A DNA stretch of 64,000 bases, from positions 6,262,001-6,326,000 of the forward strand of contig LR990057.1 in the NCBI GenBank assembly GCA_905147135.1. Direction: 5' to 3'. The DNA is from Blastobasis lacticolella. Its lineage: Eukaryota > Arthropoda > Insecta > Lepidoptera > Blastobasidae. This document shows positions 1 to 12,146 of this stretch, piece by piece. The first letter of the stretch is position 1. Each line of letters opens with the position of its first letter. The translations under genes and the position numbers were made by a program. The notes under the pieces were generated by a model. The model searched no databases. It was not told the DNA's origin and saw nothing but the letters and a program-made list of their open reading frames with translations.

Positions 1-1230
1 GTCTCCCCTCTTTTTGTTGTCATGCTTTCCTCTACCTTCAGGCTCTACAATACCATGGCTATTGGTTTTACTTTTAACAGTTCTTAATTGTCTGTCCGTT
101 ATGTCCAAAGTGTTTATAAAAAACAATTTGCAAACACGGATCTTTTTGCCATTCACTGTAAAATAAAAGGCGTTGTTAGGAAGGCGGGGATTTTGAGCAT
201 TTGAGTACCTGTACCTAGGTTGCACTTCCATCATGCAAGATCTAATAAAAGCACGCTGTAGTTCCAAATTTGACAATCCCCAATAGGCTTTAAACAGATT
301 AGACCTCTCATCCTCTTTTATGTTATTAAAACATTTAAGTCTACACTTGCTCGTGCATGTTTCTTTCACATGCTTAGCTGGAATTATATTTTTTGATTTG
401 GACAAAGACCTGTAACTTTTTCCGGAGTTTCTTGATATTTTTGTTTGGTTCTGTTTCCAGTTACCAGGGTTCCTTTTACGCTTCCTACTTTTTGAGGGTT
501 CAGGTTGACCCGAAGAATCAGAAGATGAAGAACTAGTACTGGAAACACGTCTACTTCTTTGATTGGAATTTACAGCTCGGTATGTTGGATCTGAGTCACT
601 TAGATCCACATCACTTTCATTCGGGTGTATTGGTGATTGAGCGTATAAACGATGGTTACCTGTTTGAGGTCTTAAATTGCTGGTACTAGGGCCAGGAGTA
701 GCTGTGTCTTGAGATTCATTCGTAACTGAAGTACTTGAAGATGATGAAGTACTGCTACTACTCGAAGATGAAGAACTACTTGTACTGGAACTTCTAGAAC
801 GTGGTTGAACAGCAGATGTAGTTTCCGAGGTTGTGTCTGTAACTTCTAACTCTGTATTTATTTCTTGACAAGCTCTTTCACGGTCCTGAAATATGAATAA
901 TTTAACATTTATCAAAATATAGGATGTTGCTGTTAATGTAAAACCCATAAATTGCATTATAATTAATTACATACATTCATAGATTTTTTGCTTGGGATTT
1001 GTATTATATATTGACGTTCTTGACACAGCCTAGGAGGTGTATTTTCGATAATTGAAGGGCTCGATGGTATATTTTCTTTGTCGAGTTCCAAAGCCTCGTT
1101 AGGATTCTGCAAACAATAGAATAGAAAACAATTTTAAACACTTTGACATGTAAATATAGTACAAACGAAAAAAGAAGCATAAATAAATTGTGTCAAAAAT
1201 TACCTCATATTGCTGTTTCTCTTCCACCAT
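1..1230 (-). CDS. Uncharacterised protein, Ser-rich linker plus Cys-containing conserved block (5' part; 3' end outside window)
   Basis: Three exons join in frame on the minus strand: 1230-1204 (start ATG at 1230-1228, 9 codons), 1106-975 (44 codons) and 885 to the window edge (295 codons, no stop). All junctions are phase 0 with GT donors and AG acceptors. The product so far is 348 aa: an acidic N-terminus, a long Ser/Thr run (about residues 75-100), a second Ser-rich stretch before a Lys/Arg-rich segment, then a block with ETCTSKCRLKC (C-x3-C-x3-C), an AYWGLSNLELQRAF helix, a YRY motif and FTVNGKKIRVCKLFF. From memory, similar Cys-block proteins occur in many insect genomes, often in multi-copy sets, which hints at a transposon-related origin; I cannot name a function. 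The exon structure argues for a spliced, expressed gene. A domesticated or still mobile element ORF is possible. Confidence 0.7.
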
Positions 1231-2200
1231 TTTAAGAATTAAAGCACTTCTTTTAATTTTTAGCTTTTGGGATAGCCGACTCAGTAGGACACATTAAACA
1301 CGGAAAAAAGTAATGAATTGCACTATTAATGAATATGCCTATTAAAAAACAAACTTAAAAATGCTAAACAGACTTTCTTATTAATAGTACAAAATAAATA
1401 TGAGTGTACTATAATTAAACAGACCTGTTTCAAAATGGGTCCATTAGTTAGACTAATTTCTTAATAATAAGGTGACCGAATTTATTGTATGTCACCTAAG
1501 TTGATAATACATAAAATGTGAAAGGGACCTGAACCTAAATAGGTCAGTTTATGATTATAATTTGTAACTACACTAACCACCGGAATTGTCAAACAAACAG
1601 ACGCAAAGCGTAATCGGTCACTGCGGTACTAAACTTGTCACGTCCTGCTACGACAACTCGTGGTGCAACACTGATTTCGTCACTTCGATTCGGGCGCGGG
1701 GGGAAAGAACGGATGGATGACAAAGAGACCGAAAGATACCTCTATCCATCTCTTACCATAATTGGGCAGTTTTTTAATATATGTATGATAGAGTATGCTT
1801 TTTTGAGTCATTCTGTATATTTAACTCATTTAACCAAAATTTTGAGATCGGTCACTTTCGTTCTCAGCGTGCGATATGAAACAAAGATGTTGCTCATTCA
1901 GGAACTTCTAAGAATTCTCCTATTTGACATATTAGCAATTCATAATAAGTGGACCATTTTACGAATTGCCGTACAAAACTGTCAAATAGGATGAATTTCA
2001 ATATGAGTAATAAAATGAATTATTTGGCGTTTCATTGGTCAAGTGGCCATTTTGCGATTTGCGAAATAAAAAATATTATGATCATATTATGAAACACCCA
2101 ATGTGGCCTTTTTGGACCCCCAGAATTGTTTTTCTGACAAGCCTGCTAAATGTTGTTCATGGTACGAATAAGCAAGGCAATTCTGTTTAGGTCCTGAGAG
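1231..2200. other. Intergenic, no gene seen
   Basis: AT-rich sequence upstream of the minus-strand gene, so its promoter and 5' UTR should lie here. The short plus-strand frame at 1635-1994 has no recognisable domain and no splice support, and I treat it as chance. Confidence 0.4.
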
Positions 2201-2225
2201 CTCATAGTAAGAAGGTACCTAAACG

Positions 2226-2477
2226 ATGTCTATATTTCTTTTTACCACATGTCCGAATCTTCCTCCTCATATTGTGACCATCTACAACTTAAATAATAAC
2301 AAAAACCTCAGAGGCCATACACTGAAATTGGCAAGATCACAGGGAACCAGTAACCCCAGACACAACTTTTTGCCAAATAGGGTTGTCAGTGCATGTAATG
2401 AATTGCCGGAATCAGTGATCAGTGCTTCATCGGTGAACTGTTTTAAAAATAGACTGGATAGACATTACAAGAACTAA
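2226..2477 (+). pseudogene. LINE reverse transcriptase C-terminal fragment
   Basis: The frame encodes a tail of the type RGHTLKL...FLPNRVVSACNELPE...NCFKNRLDRHY. This is the layout seen at the C-terminus of many non-LTR retrotransposon polymerases (a basic stretch, then R-V-V-x-x-x-N-x-L-P, then F-K-N-R-L-D). Only about 60 residues are present, with no catalytic core upstream, so it is a 5'-truncated relic. The sequence just 5' of it (about 2223-2282) recurs inverted at 3242-3302, so the relic sits in a rearranged repeat block. Confidence 0.6.
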
Positions 2478-2640
2478 ATATTGTGATATACACGCATCAG
2501 CTTGCAGCTGCTAGTGTAATAATAATAATAATACCTCACATAGATAAGACAGCCCATGTTTACATGATCTCACACATGTTTAACACTATTGCTTCCAAGG
2601 ACTTGGACTCAAAAAGAACTGCGTGCTGTTGTGACAAAAA

Positions 2641-3136
2641 TTGAGCCGACAGAATTATTAACCTACCATTTCGTGTCAAAGCTGTCAAAGAAAAAACTTT
2701 AATAACTCGGAAGCCATTGGTTCTAGAGCACTAGTTTCTAAAGAAATTATATAATACTCATCGAGATCTACATTTCAGATGACAGTTTTAAGTTTGACAG
2801 CTTGTCACTTGAAATGTAGATCTCGACGACTTCTATAATTTCTCTTTAGATACTAATATTCTAGGACTAATAGTTTCAGAGATATAAGTTTGACACCAGT
2901 CATACGAAATGTAGATCTCGACGAGTGCTATAATTTCACTTTAGAAACTAGTATTCTAGGCCTAATAGTTTCAGAGATATAAGTTTGACAGCTGACATAT
3001 GAAATGTAGATCTCGACGAGTGCTATAATTTCTCTTTAGAAACTAGTGCTCTAGGACCAATGGTGTCAGAGTTATTAAAGTTTTAACTTTGACAGTTGTC
3101 ACACGAAATGGTAGGTTAATAATTATGTCGACTCGA
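2641..3136. mobile_element. Fold-back (inverted-repeat) DNA element with internal ~110-bp repeats
   Basis: The left arm starts TTGAGCCGACAGAATTATTA and the right end, read on the other strand, starts TCGAGTCGACATAATTATTA. The arms remain alignable for about 140 bp, including the shared block AACCTACCATTTCG. Between them, a unit of about 110 bp with GAAATGTAGATCTCGACGA recurs three times (near 2811, 2910 and 3001). No coding capacity. No clear target-site duplication is visible. Confidence 0.65.
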
Positions 3137-3604
3137 TGTTTAATTATCCTATTGAATTAAAATGTTGCTGACGCGTCTAAGTCAGATGACCAGTCAATAT
3201 GATGGTGTCAATGAGCTGATCTGATGATGGAGACGGAACATGACACAATATTATTGTGAGGAGGAAGATACGGACAAGTGGTTAAAAGAAATATCGACAT
3301 CAATTATTGACAGCTAAAGACCACAAGGATATTTTTGCACGTGCCCGAAATCAGAACTAACGCCACCATCTTGTAAACAGACACTTTTGACAGACAGCCG
3401 AAGTTGATGTTTGACAACCACGCCTCATCCAAAAGATCCAAAATATCCTTGTAGGTCTGTAGTTGGCCAAAGACAATAACTGTTAATCGAGGCATTCTAG
3501 CCGTGCAGTAGCAGTTCACAAAAAAGCGCTCATGGTACGATTCTAAACAATTCTGTTTAAGGCTTGCCTGTAAACTACACGGAATTTGGATGGTTTTTAA
3601 AAAG

Positions 3605-3770
3605 TTCATGGTAAGCCCTCAGGAGGGCTTACCGTGAACTCTTATAGCAGGACCTAAATACAACTGCCCTGCTTAGAACGAGACAGCGCTATACGTATCA
3701 CATGAGCTTGTCTCGTTCTAAGCAGGGTAGTTCCGTTTAGGTCCTGCTATAAGAGCTCATGGTAAGCTCC
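3605..3770. repeat. Two adjacent long palindromes
   Basis: The first hairpin centres on GGTAAGCCCTC / GAGGGCTTACC (about 3605-3645, arms ~18 bp with one mismatch, 2-base loop). The second spans about 3633-3765: arms of about 55 bp containing TATAGCAGGACCTAAA and CCTGCTTAGAACGAGACA face their complements across a ~25-base loop. Parts of the same sequence recur near 2157-2215 and 3530, so this is part of a repeat family. Confidence 0.65.
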
Positions 3771-3943
3771 CTGTGCGCAGTCCCTTTTGGGTGGTAAGTC
3801 TATGCATACAGAGATTTTCATTTTCATTTTTTTATCAAGCAATTTGGACTTAGCGTGCTCTTATTATAATATCACACTTCAAAATAAAATATTTATTAAT
3901 ATAAACATAACTTTTAAAGGTTGAACGAAATGTACAAAGAATA

Positions 3944-4294
3944 TGACGGCGCATCGAGTTATTGGTCGTGATAAGATGTCTATCGGTTAGATACTCTTTA
4001 GCTGGTCCTTGTTTGTTTATTTTGTCGGTGGTTAGTTAACAATGGCAGCGCGCGCACGCATTATTGTGCGCTGTGATGTTCTTGTTTTGATTAACACCAG
4101 AAATCAAGCACCCACGAGGAATTGCTATATAGGTAAGTCACGAATACCAATACCATAGCCTTTAAACTAACGACGTTGTAAGTTTGTGTCGTGGTGGACC
4201 GCGGGCCCTCATGCGCCGCGCTGGAAAAGTCGGCCCTGATGTTAAAATGGTGATGATAGATCCAATTATAATGATGTCGGCTATCTAGACTCTA
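3944..4294 (+). repeat. Left copy of an ~340-bp direct repeat, with a short ORF
   Basis: Near-identical to 15698-16029, starting TGACGGCGCATCGAG and ending GGCTATCTAGACTCTA. Inside is an ATG at 4042 opening a 30-codon frame (MAARARIIVRC...) that ends at a strong donor, AG|gtaagt at 4132/4133. In the right copy the donor is destroyed by a small deletion. The left copy has about 14 extra bases near 4256-4272. The segment could be a duplicated promoter/first exon or a repeat family member; no downstream partner exon was identified. Confidence 0.6.
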
Positions 4295-4299
4295 GGGCG

Positions 4300-6830
4300 C
4301 CGATATCAGAAGTGGGATCCAACACGACGCCCACTTTAGGAGATGAAATCTGAATATGATAATCACACCAAGGTGAGGTCGTTCCTATGGAAGGTAAGTC
4401 TTACCAACAGACAACTGGTTACCACTGGACGTCTGATTTCTCTCTTATTCGATGTATACGAGTCCCGCTACAATAAAACAGAGAACAAATCATGTTGTTG
4501 TCAAATGGCTCATGCCTACAAGGAAGAGAAGAAGAGAAAGGAATGCGAGGTTCCCCTCATTGTGATCACATCGTGTTAGAGATCAACAAAACAAAGTATA
4601 AGGTTTGTAATTGTGGTAACTATGGTATTCAGGTCTGGTGTCAAATGCTATTTTATTATATTGTCCCGTATCAACAGTTTAATTGGTCCCATTTTTATAA
4701 ATCCTGCCGTACAGGTACATAGCCTACCATCATAAATTGTGCTCCTTTTGAATGTGCTCCCAAACCATTCAATATACCCAGTCATGGTACCTATATTGAT
4801 TTGATTATTTCAGTAAATATTCAAGATAATTTTATACATTGAATTTAATTTCATAATAGCAGAATGATGTAATAAGTTGAAGATTAAGATGTAAGAGCCG
4901 AATAGTATAATTATGTTCCTAAGAGGCTATGCCAATGGATTTGGGTTGGATTCCGATCGTTCCCATGTTGGAACGGTTTCAAGAGACTGATTTGAAATTT
5001 TATTGTACGGGTTGTTATTTGTGTTTTTATTCAATTCTTTATTTGAATATGTGTGGTGTATGTATGCAGATATTATAATGTAATACTGATTAACATAGTT
5101 AGTCATGATTACATTTAACTTCATGTTTCAAGTTTTCTTGTCATTAAGTAACCTATAGAATAAATAAGCAATTCTAATTCTTAGATTGCCATGGAGCTTA
5201 TTTCTATTACAAACGAAACTCTCTAGGAGTGTCAATGTAGTGCAGAGCCTAATACAAACAATTGATATTGTAGCAGCAAGTAAATTATTTACAAAAAAAT
5301 TATGATGAAGAAGTTTCAAATTGAATTTAATTGCAGGTGCATACCTACCTATATTGAATTTAAGTACTGATTTGAACCATTTGGGATTTACTTGCCTACT
5401 TACACTCTTTAATATTATGTTGCTGGTATTATCATAAATCCATAATGATGTTGTGACCGCTGTGTCAGTTAATTTGTGACCCTGCTTTTGCGCGGATTCT
5501 CCCTGCCTAAGTGGTCCATAGTAGTCTTTGTTGGAAACAGAAAGTTGTTTTGTATCACCACATCATGTTTAGTCTTATTGGAGGCATACAAACATTGAAT
5601 TGGATGTAGGAGCATAATGGTACAGTGAAATGTGAAATAATTATTTAATGCTTTTGTGCATCTCTATAAACATTTTGTCAAGAGCCTTAAGATATTTAGG
5701 TTTTTGAGATGGAGCAGGTGGACAATGATGATTTGGGTGTTTAGTGATTTTACACTAAAGGTGAAGTCAAGGCTCACTATTTCAAGAGGTTTTAAATAGA
5801 TCTACTTAGGTTTAGATAATTATTTGTGTAGTGTATTCTTAATGGAATTTCATACTAATAATAAAATATTTATTGAGCAAGTACTTGGTCATACGCAGTT
5901 GATCGGGCTGTAGGTGGGGTGGGTGGCCGCCTGTGCTATACCACCAGCTAGCGGAAATAATGTTCATTTTGCCAAACAGTACTTTTGAAGAGAACATTGG
6001 ATTTACAAGCTAATAGCATTCTATAGCATTATTTTATACTAATGTACCTATGTGTATTGTGTATTGCATTGTGTTATGTATTTGGTAAAACGGAGGATAG
6101 CAGGAAACTAATTTGGAGGACGAATTGGGCACTCAACAGTTTCATAGGAGAGGTTCTGGAGCCAGTTTGTGACACTTGCTTTGGCCAGTTTGTTACACAT
6201 GATAATATATTATTGATGATGACGAAGATATTGATCATGATTTATTAGAAACCGGTCGCAATATGTAGAGTATATTTTGATGATAGTGGAACTTGTGAAA
6301 AATAATTATGTTTTAATTGATCATGCTAAGGCTATAGTAGATACTTACTTTGTGTGACTTAATTTCATAATAGGTAATAAATATTACCCAATCATAATGA
6401 AATGCTATAAAAGAAAGTCTTAATTTTACATGCTAGGGGAACTAGATTGATGGACGTGGTAACTCGACAGGACAAAATTGATGCTACAAAGTGAGAACAA
6501 GGTGACTGTCGAGGAAGATTATATCAATCAATATGTGTGTTATGGTTTATTTTCTTAAAGTTAACTGATGGCTGACGTACCAGACGGGTAAGTTTTATTA
6601 GCTAAGTGCCTAGTGGTCGTATGGGGGCTTCGGTGGTGTTTCGGCGAGTTGTTTTAAGCCTCATGGGAAAACCTTAATTGATAGTATGACATAGTTTGGT
6701 TGAAAACACTGATTTTATATCATATTATCTTTGGTCAAAGCGTGTGGTAAATCACATGCCCTTGATGAGTAGAATGAGTAGAATGAGTAAATGAGTAGGA
6801 TGAGAGGAGCACGTACTTGTTGAAAGTCAG
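4300..6830. other. Intergenic, no supported gene
   Basis: AT-rich sequence with only short frames (for example 4343-4579, 5128-5319, 6042-6248), none with a recognisable domain. A degenerate GAGTAGAAT-type tandem run lies near 6766-6805. I see no other structure worth naming. Confidence 0.4.
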
Positions 6831-6834
6831 TTTA

Positions 6835-6975
6835 GACTTAGTTACAGTTGCGGCATAGGCTTTTCTCTTGGTCGCAGAGTGTCATAACTTCTACCTTTAT
6901 CAACTAACTGCTTCCATTGGCTGCGTTCCGCCGCTTGGTACAGTGTAGCGCTGACTGGAGTTTCCAACTCTTCGG
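6835..6975 (-). pseudogene. Probable LINE polymerase tail relic
   Basis: On the minus strand the sequence reads ETPVSATLYQAAERSQWKQL followed by a basic stretch. This resembles the R-x-x-W-(K/R) tail found near the end of endonuclease/reverse-transcriptase ORFs. It is short, without other domains, so the call is tentative. Confidence 0.35.
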
Positions 6976-7779
6976 ATACCTGCACGACATAGTTGTCGAC
7001 TCTTTTAGTGTGTCTCATTGGATAGTTAATGTTATGCTATTACAATGATACAAAGAAATCAATTATCGCGTGATAAAAGTAGGCTGGGAAGTCTTGATCT
7101 GTATTTTGTTCGTAACTCATAGACCCAGAAGATATAGATACCAACCCATCAAGTCAACACTGAGCAAGCGCGGTTGAGCCTCAGCAATACAACATATGTA
7201 GTTACAGACATTTACTACTCGGTTTAGCAAGAAATGTCAATAATAATAATTATTACTTATCTAACTCTAGGAGCTTGACATGTCTTTTAGTACTGCTCAG
7301 ATTTTGGTTTAGGTCACAACAAACATGTTCGAATTTACGTGCAAAGCTTTCCATCAATTAACAACGTATCCATTTAGATAAGCGCTTTTTAGTTAGAATC
7401 CTCTCGAGAGAAAGGGAACCAGGCTTTGGAGAGGGAGTCCACACTGACAGTATTTTGTATGGTAGGTTAGAATGTGATAGATCATCCTAGTTTTTCAAGA
7501 TACTCAGGAAAAAGTGATCGTAAGTTACTTACTTACGAGTAAGTATTTGTTGTTAATGTTGATTAGATAGGTACGTTACCTACTTACCGCAGCCTTGAGA
7601 GTTGTACCTGCATAGGTACTTTGTTGTGCTATAAATATTATAGGATGGATGATTATAGCAGAAGCGTGATCTAATTATCACTCATGTCACTGTATTTGAT
7701 ACTTGACGGCAATTTAGTCATTGAAAGAGTTCACCAATTATTTTAATTAATTTAGACTACTGATGTTATGGTTTTTGAC

Positions 7780-8035
7780 GGATCATCAGAAGTCCGCACT
7801 CGAGGCCAGCGAGCCATGAAGCGCAGTATCTTGAGAGTCAAATTGTCGGACCGTATAAGAAACAGTGTATTGCGCTCCAAATACCAATTCGTCGATAGGA
7901 GTTAAAAAGCTGCCAACCTGAAGTGGGACTGGGCAAAAATATCTATGATGAGTATCGGAGATGGCGAGACGAGTTGGACGCCTTTTCTAAGGATTGGCCG
8001 AGAAAAGCATTCGACCGGGAAGCCTTTGCCCTGCA
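7780..8035 (+). pseudogene. LINE reverse transcriptase C-terminal relic
   Basis: Translation over several shifts gives RAMKRSILRVKLSDRIRN, then KKAANLKWDWAK, then RWRDELDAFSKDWPRKAFDR and ALQWDRNG before a stop. This order (RAMERSIL-type block, KWxWAGH-type block, RWxD tail) is typical of the C-terminal third of RTE-like or related LINE polymerases common in insects. Frameshifts between the blocks show it is dead. An A-rich stretch follows at 8041. Confidence 0.7.
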
Positions 8036-8272
8036 GTGGGACAGAAATGGCTAAAAAATAAAAATAAAATGTTTTGGTAATTTATTCCGAGCGTTCATAA
8101 CGCTATTGTGCAGATAGTTGCACCTAGGATTGGAGGTCCTTAACGATCATAACAGTGATAAAGAGATCCTCTGTGTAGAAATGGATATTTTGTACGAAGT
8201 TTCATAAGATGTAGTTAAGTTGGACAGAATAATGGTCCTGTATGACAATACACAGGCGTGTATTAGTTGGTA

Positions 8273-8614
8273 TGTTGGTACCCTATCCTGGACACCTGAC
8301 GCTGTCATCCGAATCATACTCTGTGCTTGAGTTGGTATAGGAGTCAGTAATTAGAATCAGATAGTGTATGTGTGTTTATGTTTATTCTGGACACCTGATG
8401 CTGTCATCCGGACCATACTCTGTGCGGGAGTTGGGAGAGGAGTCAGTAGTCAGACACAGATGGTAGATATATGTTTGTGTATCCTGGTCTGTGCCGTTGA
8501 TATCCAGATCCTGCCCTGTTGCGGGGTTTGGTTTGAAGGGTTCAACGGATAGAACTAGCTGATGTTTATGTGTACCTTGGTTCTTAGCCGCTGATATCCG
8601 GATCCTGCCCAGCA
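8273..8614. repeat. Minisatellite, left part
   Basis: Diverged units of roughly 90-110 bp: CCTGGACACCTGA(C/T)GCTGTCATCC occurs at about 8289 and 8387, and GATATCC(A/G)GATCCTGCCC occurs near 8499 and 8592. The same unit continues at 15000-15240, so the intervening 6.4 kb interrupts one tandem array. Confidence 0.65.
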
Positions 8615-9061
8615 GGGCTATTGGCTATCTCAGTTGTCCACTCAAATGAGTTGTACACTCACATTAGTTGAACACTGGCACTGTCATAAAATTGGTATTG
8701 TCTATCTCTTCAGTGTACAACTATTCACAGTGGATCCACTGCAATTCACGGTGCTACCATAGACTAAGTAGATATACTACGTGGCTATCAAGTAGCCATT
8801 ATGACATCTCTATTTTTTATCGACTTTTCAAATTGAAGGGAGATATGTCACCGACATCTTGTTTTGGCACGAATTTTGAAATTCCATAGCAACAAATAAA
8901 TTAAATAAATTTTGTGTTTTTTATTATTACACGTAAGTATTCAATATACCATTTCTTAAGTGTAAGTGCGTAGTGACTACATATATAACTATTATTGAAG
9001 AAGATTTTGGTTCATAGTAAATCTGAATCTGCGAATGTAAATTAATTTGACAAATTTTAGA

Positions 9062-10252
9062 ATGCCGGGTTGTTGAACTTCTGCACGGCAGATAGAATTA
9101 CTGGTGGAGTGGGCCGAGGAGAACAGAATGGTGGCATTGGGCCGGTTCACAGGCGGAGCTCTAGCTGCCCAAACGGTTAGGCAGGCTTGGGAGCAGTTGG
9201 CGCTGCGCCTCAACTTAGTGGCGCAAGGCGCTTCGAAGTCGGTGGACCAGTGGCGGAGAGTAAGTACTTAGTAGTATACTATATTCGATTACATGTTTTT
9301 TTTTGCTTTGAGCACATGTAAATGCTAATACGATTTCAAAATCTAATTTGATACCTAATATTAATCCCTAACCATCCCATTGCATGTTTTTCTAATTCTA
9401 ACTTTAACATTTTGCTTGTGAAGTACTGGATAGAGTTCAAGGCCAAGACGAAGTCTAAGGCTGCGGACTCTAGACGGAGTGCATCCGCCACTGGTGCAGA
9501 ACCGTCAAGAGTTGCGCTACTGAGCGAGCTCGAGGACCGGGTGCTGGCCGTGATCGGTCGGGTGGCGGTAGAGGGCTTACGTGGTGTAAGAATACCTATT
9601 AATGTAAGTCTTTACTTAATTTTTCTTTTACAAATCCTTACATTTTGTGCAGATACCATCAACAGCTCCTTCTCTTGCTGTGTCTGTTCCTTCAGCCACT
9701 CCTTCAGAAGTGGAGATGGACAAGGAGTGGCTGGAAGAGGAGGACTGCTCGCTGATACCACCGCCCTCTTCCGAGCACGAGCGGACAAGCCCCCGGCCAG
9801 AACAAGCCATCACACCTCGGGCAACTCCACCAGGCTCTTCTCAGCCGATGCCCGGTGCGGTCATATAGTAATATTTTAGAATTCTTTTAATGTAGGGATA
9901 ATTAACAAAATGCTAATTATTTTGTTTTATTTTCAGCTCCTCCAAATAAACAAGAACCGAGACAGGCGAGACCGCAAAGGCCGCCAAGGCGCTGTAAGTA
10001 AATGTTATCTATTACATAGCTCATCATCATACTATCTATAACACCTGCCATTTTTATTAACTCATGTAGTCAGTATGTTTTAATATGCAACTCCAAAAAT
10101 GCTTCTATGCGTTAATAAGATCAATTTTTATAATTGCAGTCCGTGATGCTGGTCGTCTTCGGTGGGCTGTTCTTCTTGAGGAGAGGCATATTGCGGCTGA
10201 GGAGAGGATGGCGGCTGCGATGGGGTGGCAAGCTGCTGCGCAGGAGCAGTAA
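9062..10252 (+). pseudogene. Zeste/Myb-SANT-like accessory gene of Harbinger type, one early stop
   Basis: Five exons join in frame: 9062-9259, 9424-9603, 9653-9854, 9937-9993 and 10140-10252 (about 250 codons ending in TAA). Exon 1 encodes a trihelix-type DNA-binding segment (ARQIELLVEWAEENR, then VRQAWEQLALRLN, then VDQWRR). Exon 2 continues YWIEFKAKTKSKA and ELEDRVLAVIG. Exon 3 is Pro/Ser-rich, and the last exon is a charged helix (RLRWAVLLEERHIAAEERM). This is the layout of regulatory protein zeste-like / MSANTD-type proteins, known as Harbinger partner proteins. The ATG at 9062 is followed at codon 5 by TGA (9074-9076). The next in-frame ATG, at 9128, would lose the first helix. All other exons are open, so decay is recent, or the true start lies elsewhere. 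The exon 3 donor (gtgcgg) is weak. Confidence 0.6.
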
Positions 10253-11930
10253 GCTGCTGCCATGCATCAGCTTGTTGCATCGCGTCAGCAACATGGTGAT
10301 TTAATGGAGTGAAAAGCCGCTGCGCAGGAGGACACGGTCCTTATATTAGCGGAACTGCGAAACGGCATCAGGCGGTAACACTAGGTCTTTTATTTAGATT
10401 TTCATCTCTATTTTCATCACCAAACACAAACCTGATGGTGGGTATCAGCACAATGCCTTGCTGCATAAGTATCGTAACTAACCTTATAGTCAGATGTCGG
10501 AAACCTTCGACACGAAGGTACTTAAATATTACTCTAACTGCCAAACGGATTTCAATGAAGCGATTTCTATTAAATTGGCTTACTTGCAAATAAAAAACAG
10601 TATCGAAATTGGTCCATCCGTTCGGGAACTACGATGTCAAACTTTTATCATTTACAATCATCATCATCTTAGCGTCTACCGCGGCTTATGCCAGAGTCCG
10701 TATTCCTACTAGATTTCCTCTCATTCGAACTGTCTTCAGTTACATTCACTAAGTAGTTACTTATTAGGGATTAAATGTAAAACTAATAAATCTTAATGTA
10801 TATTATTTGTTTACAGATCGCAACGTTCGTGCAGGAAAATATTATTTAATCTTTAGCAATATAAGTATTTACAATAAATTGGTTTATTTAAAATTGGCTT
10901 GCATATTTATTTCTCACATAGAGCAAGTTCCACAGCAAGATATGATTTTATATTATTATTTTATGTTATACGCAAGACAAACAGGCAAGTGGGCTACGTG
11001 ATGGAAAGTGGTCACGCGTAGTTTCAAGATGTACAAGAAATGAAAGAGTGTAATAAAGTAGACGCGCAATGTTCAAAATTTATAAGCTTGAGCACATCTT
11101 TCGCTGACACGGTGTAGTGCAGACGAGACAGGTAGAGTACCGTCGTTGCCGGTGGTTGGACCCGGTTTCTGCAGTGCCGCACTGATTCTGCGTACCGCGA
11201 CGTGTACTGTCTTTCTTTGGGCCTTAATGAAGCCCTCTTCATTCTCAGTGGCAACACAAGGTGCAGATTGTTTCTAGGTGGAAGTCCTCGTGAGATATTT
11301 GCGCAGTGTCGATGCGCGAACAGCTGTCTGTGGCGCTGCGGGTGCAGGCTGGCGGGTGGTTCGAGCCCTTGCCAGTGGTTGGCGCGGGCTGGGAGGCGGG
11401 GCGCGAGCGCCGAGTCACGCAATGCTCCGGCCGAGCCCATATGAGCACCTACGATACGATACTACAATAGGCATTATGTAGGCCGGATTCCTCGTTAATT
11501 CCTCATACATAGCATGGGTGGCACCGTGACACCAACAGCTCTTTCAGCGTCTCCCACTCTAAAAGGATATGACAGAAGAGAAAGAATGGAAGGAAGTGGA
11601 GTCAATGTTATTTGCGTCGGTATTTATAAGCTTGAGCTGCGCCACCCTCACATTAGATGGGCCGGAGTACTTGTTAGTTCCTTATAGCGCTGTAAAACCA
11701 GCACCTTCTTTAATGCCTTGCGCTCCACAGCCTGTGTACAAGCGCCTCCCTCGTACCGTCTGAAACCTCCTCTCCGTCAGGGCTGTCACGGAGGCTTCGG
11801 TGCGGTTGGCCACTGTCAGCATCATCATACTGCGTCTCGGGAAAGGATAATCACGCGCCATAATTTATAGTATATTTAAAGTTGTTGATTTAAATAAATT
11901 GATAAGGTATTGTACCTGCTTGACAAGCAC
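10253..11930. other. Interior of the Harbinger composite, no gene seen
   Basis: No supported coding region. A GC-richer stretch at about 11100-11450 gives overlapping open frames on both strands, which is a composition effect and not evidence for a gene. Confidence 0.4.
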
Positions 11931-12146
11931 AAGTGATTAGAAAGATTTATCACAGATTAATTATTTCAATTTACACAAAGACGGTATAAAATATATTACC
12001 CATCTCTTTAACAATATAAACCTTATAAAACTGAAAGCCCAAATCGTAGTATATATAGTAGTACTATAATACATAATATTTTCTTACCTTTCCAACTCAG
12101 CTGGTTAATAGTGACCATCGCCGGATTCCTAAGCACTAATATTTGC

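Noticed and set aside
9412..9879. 155-codon frame spanning Zeste-like exons 2 and 3
   Set aside because: It reads through introns; the in-frame splice joins give the conserved product instead.
11024..11481. Overlapping open frames on both strands (up to 138 codons)
   Set aside because: GC-richer stretch inside the Harbinger composite; no conserved motif, low-complexity translations, and mutual overlap point to composition effects.
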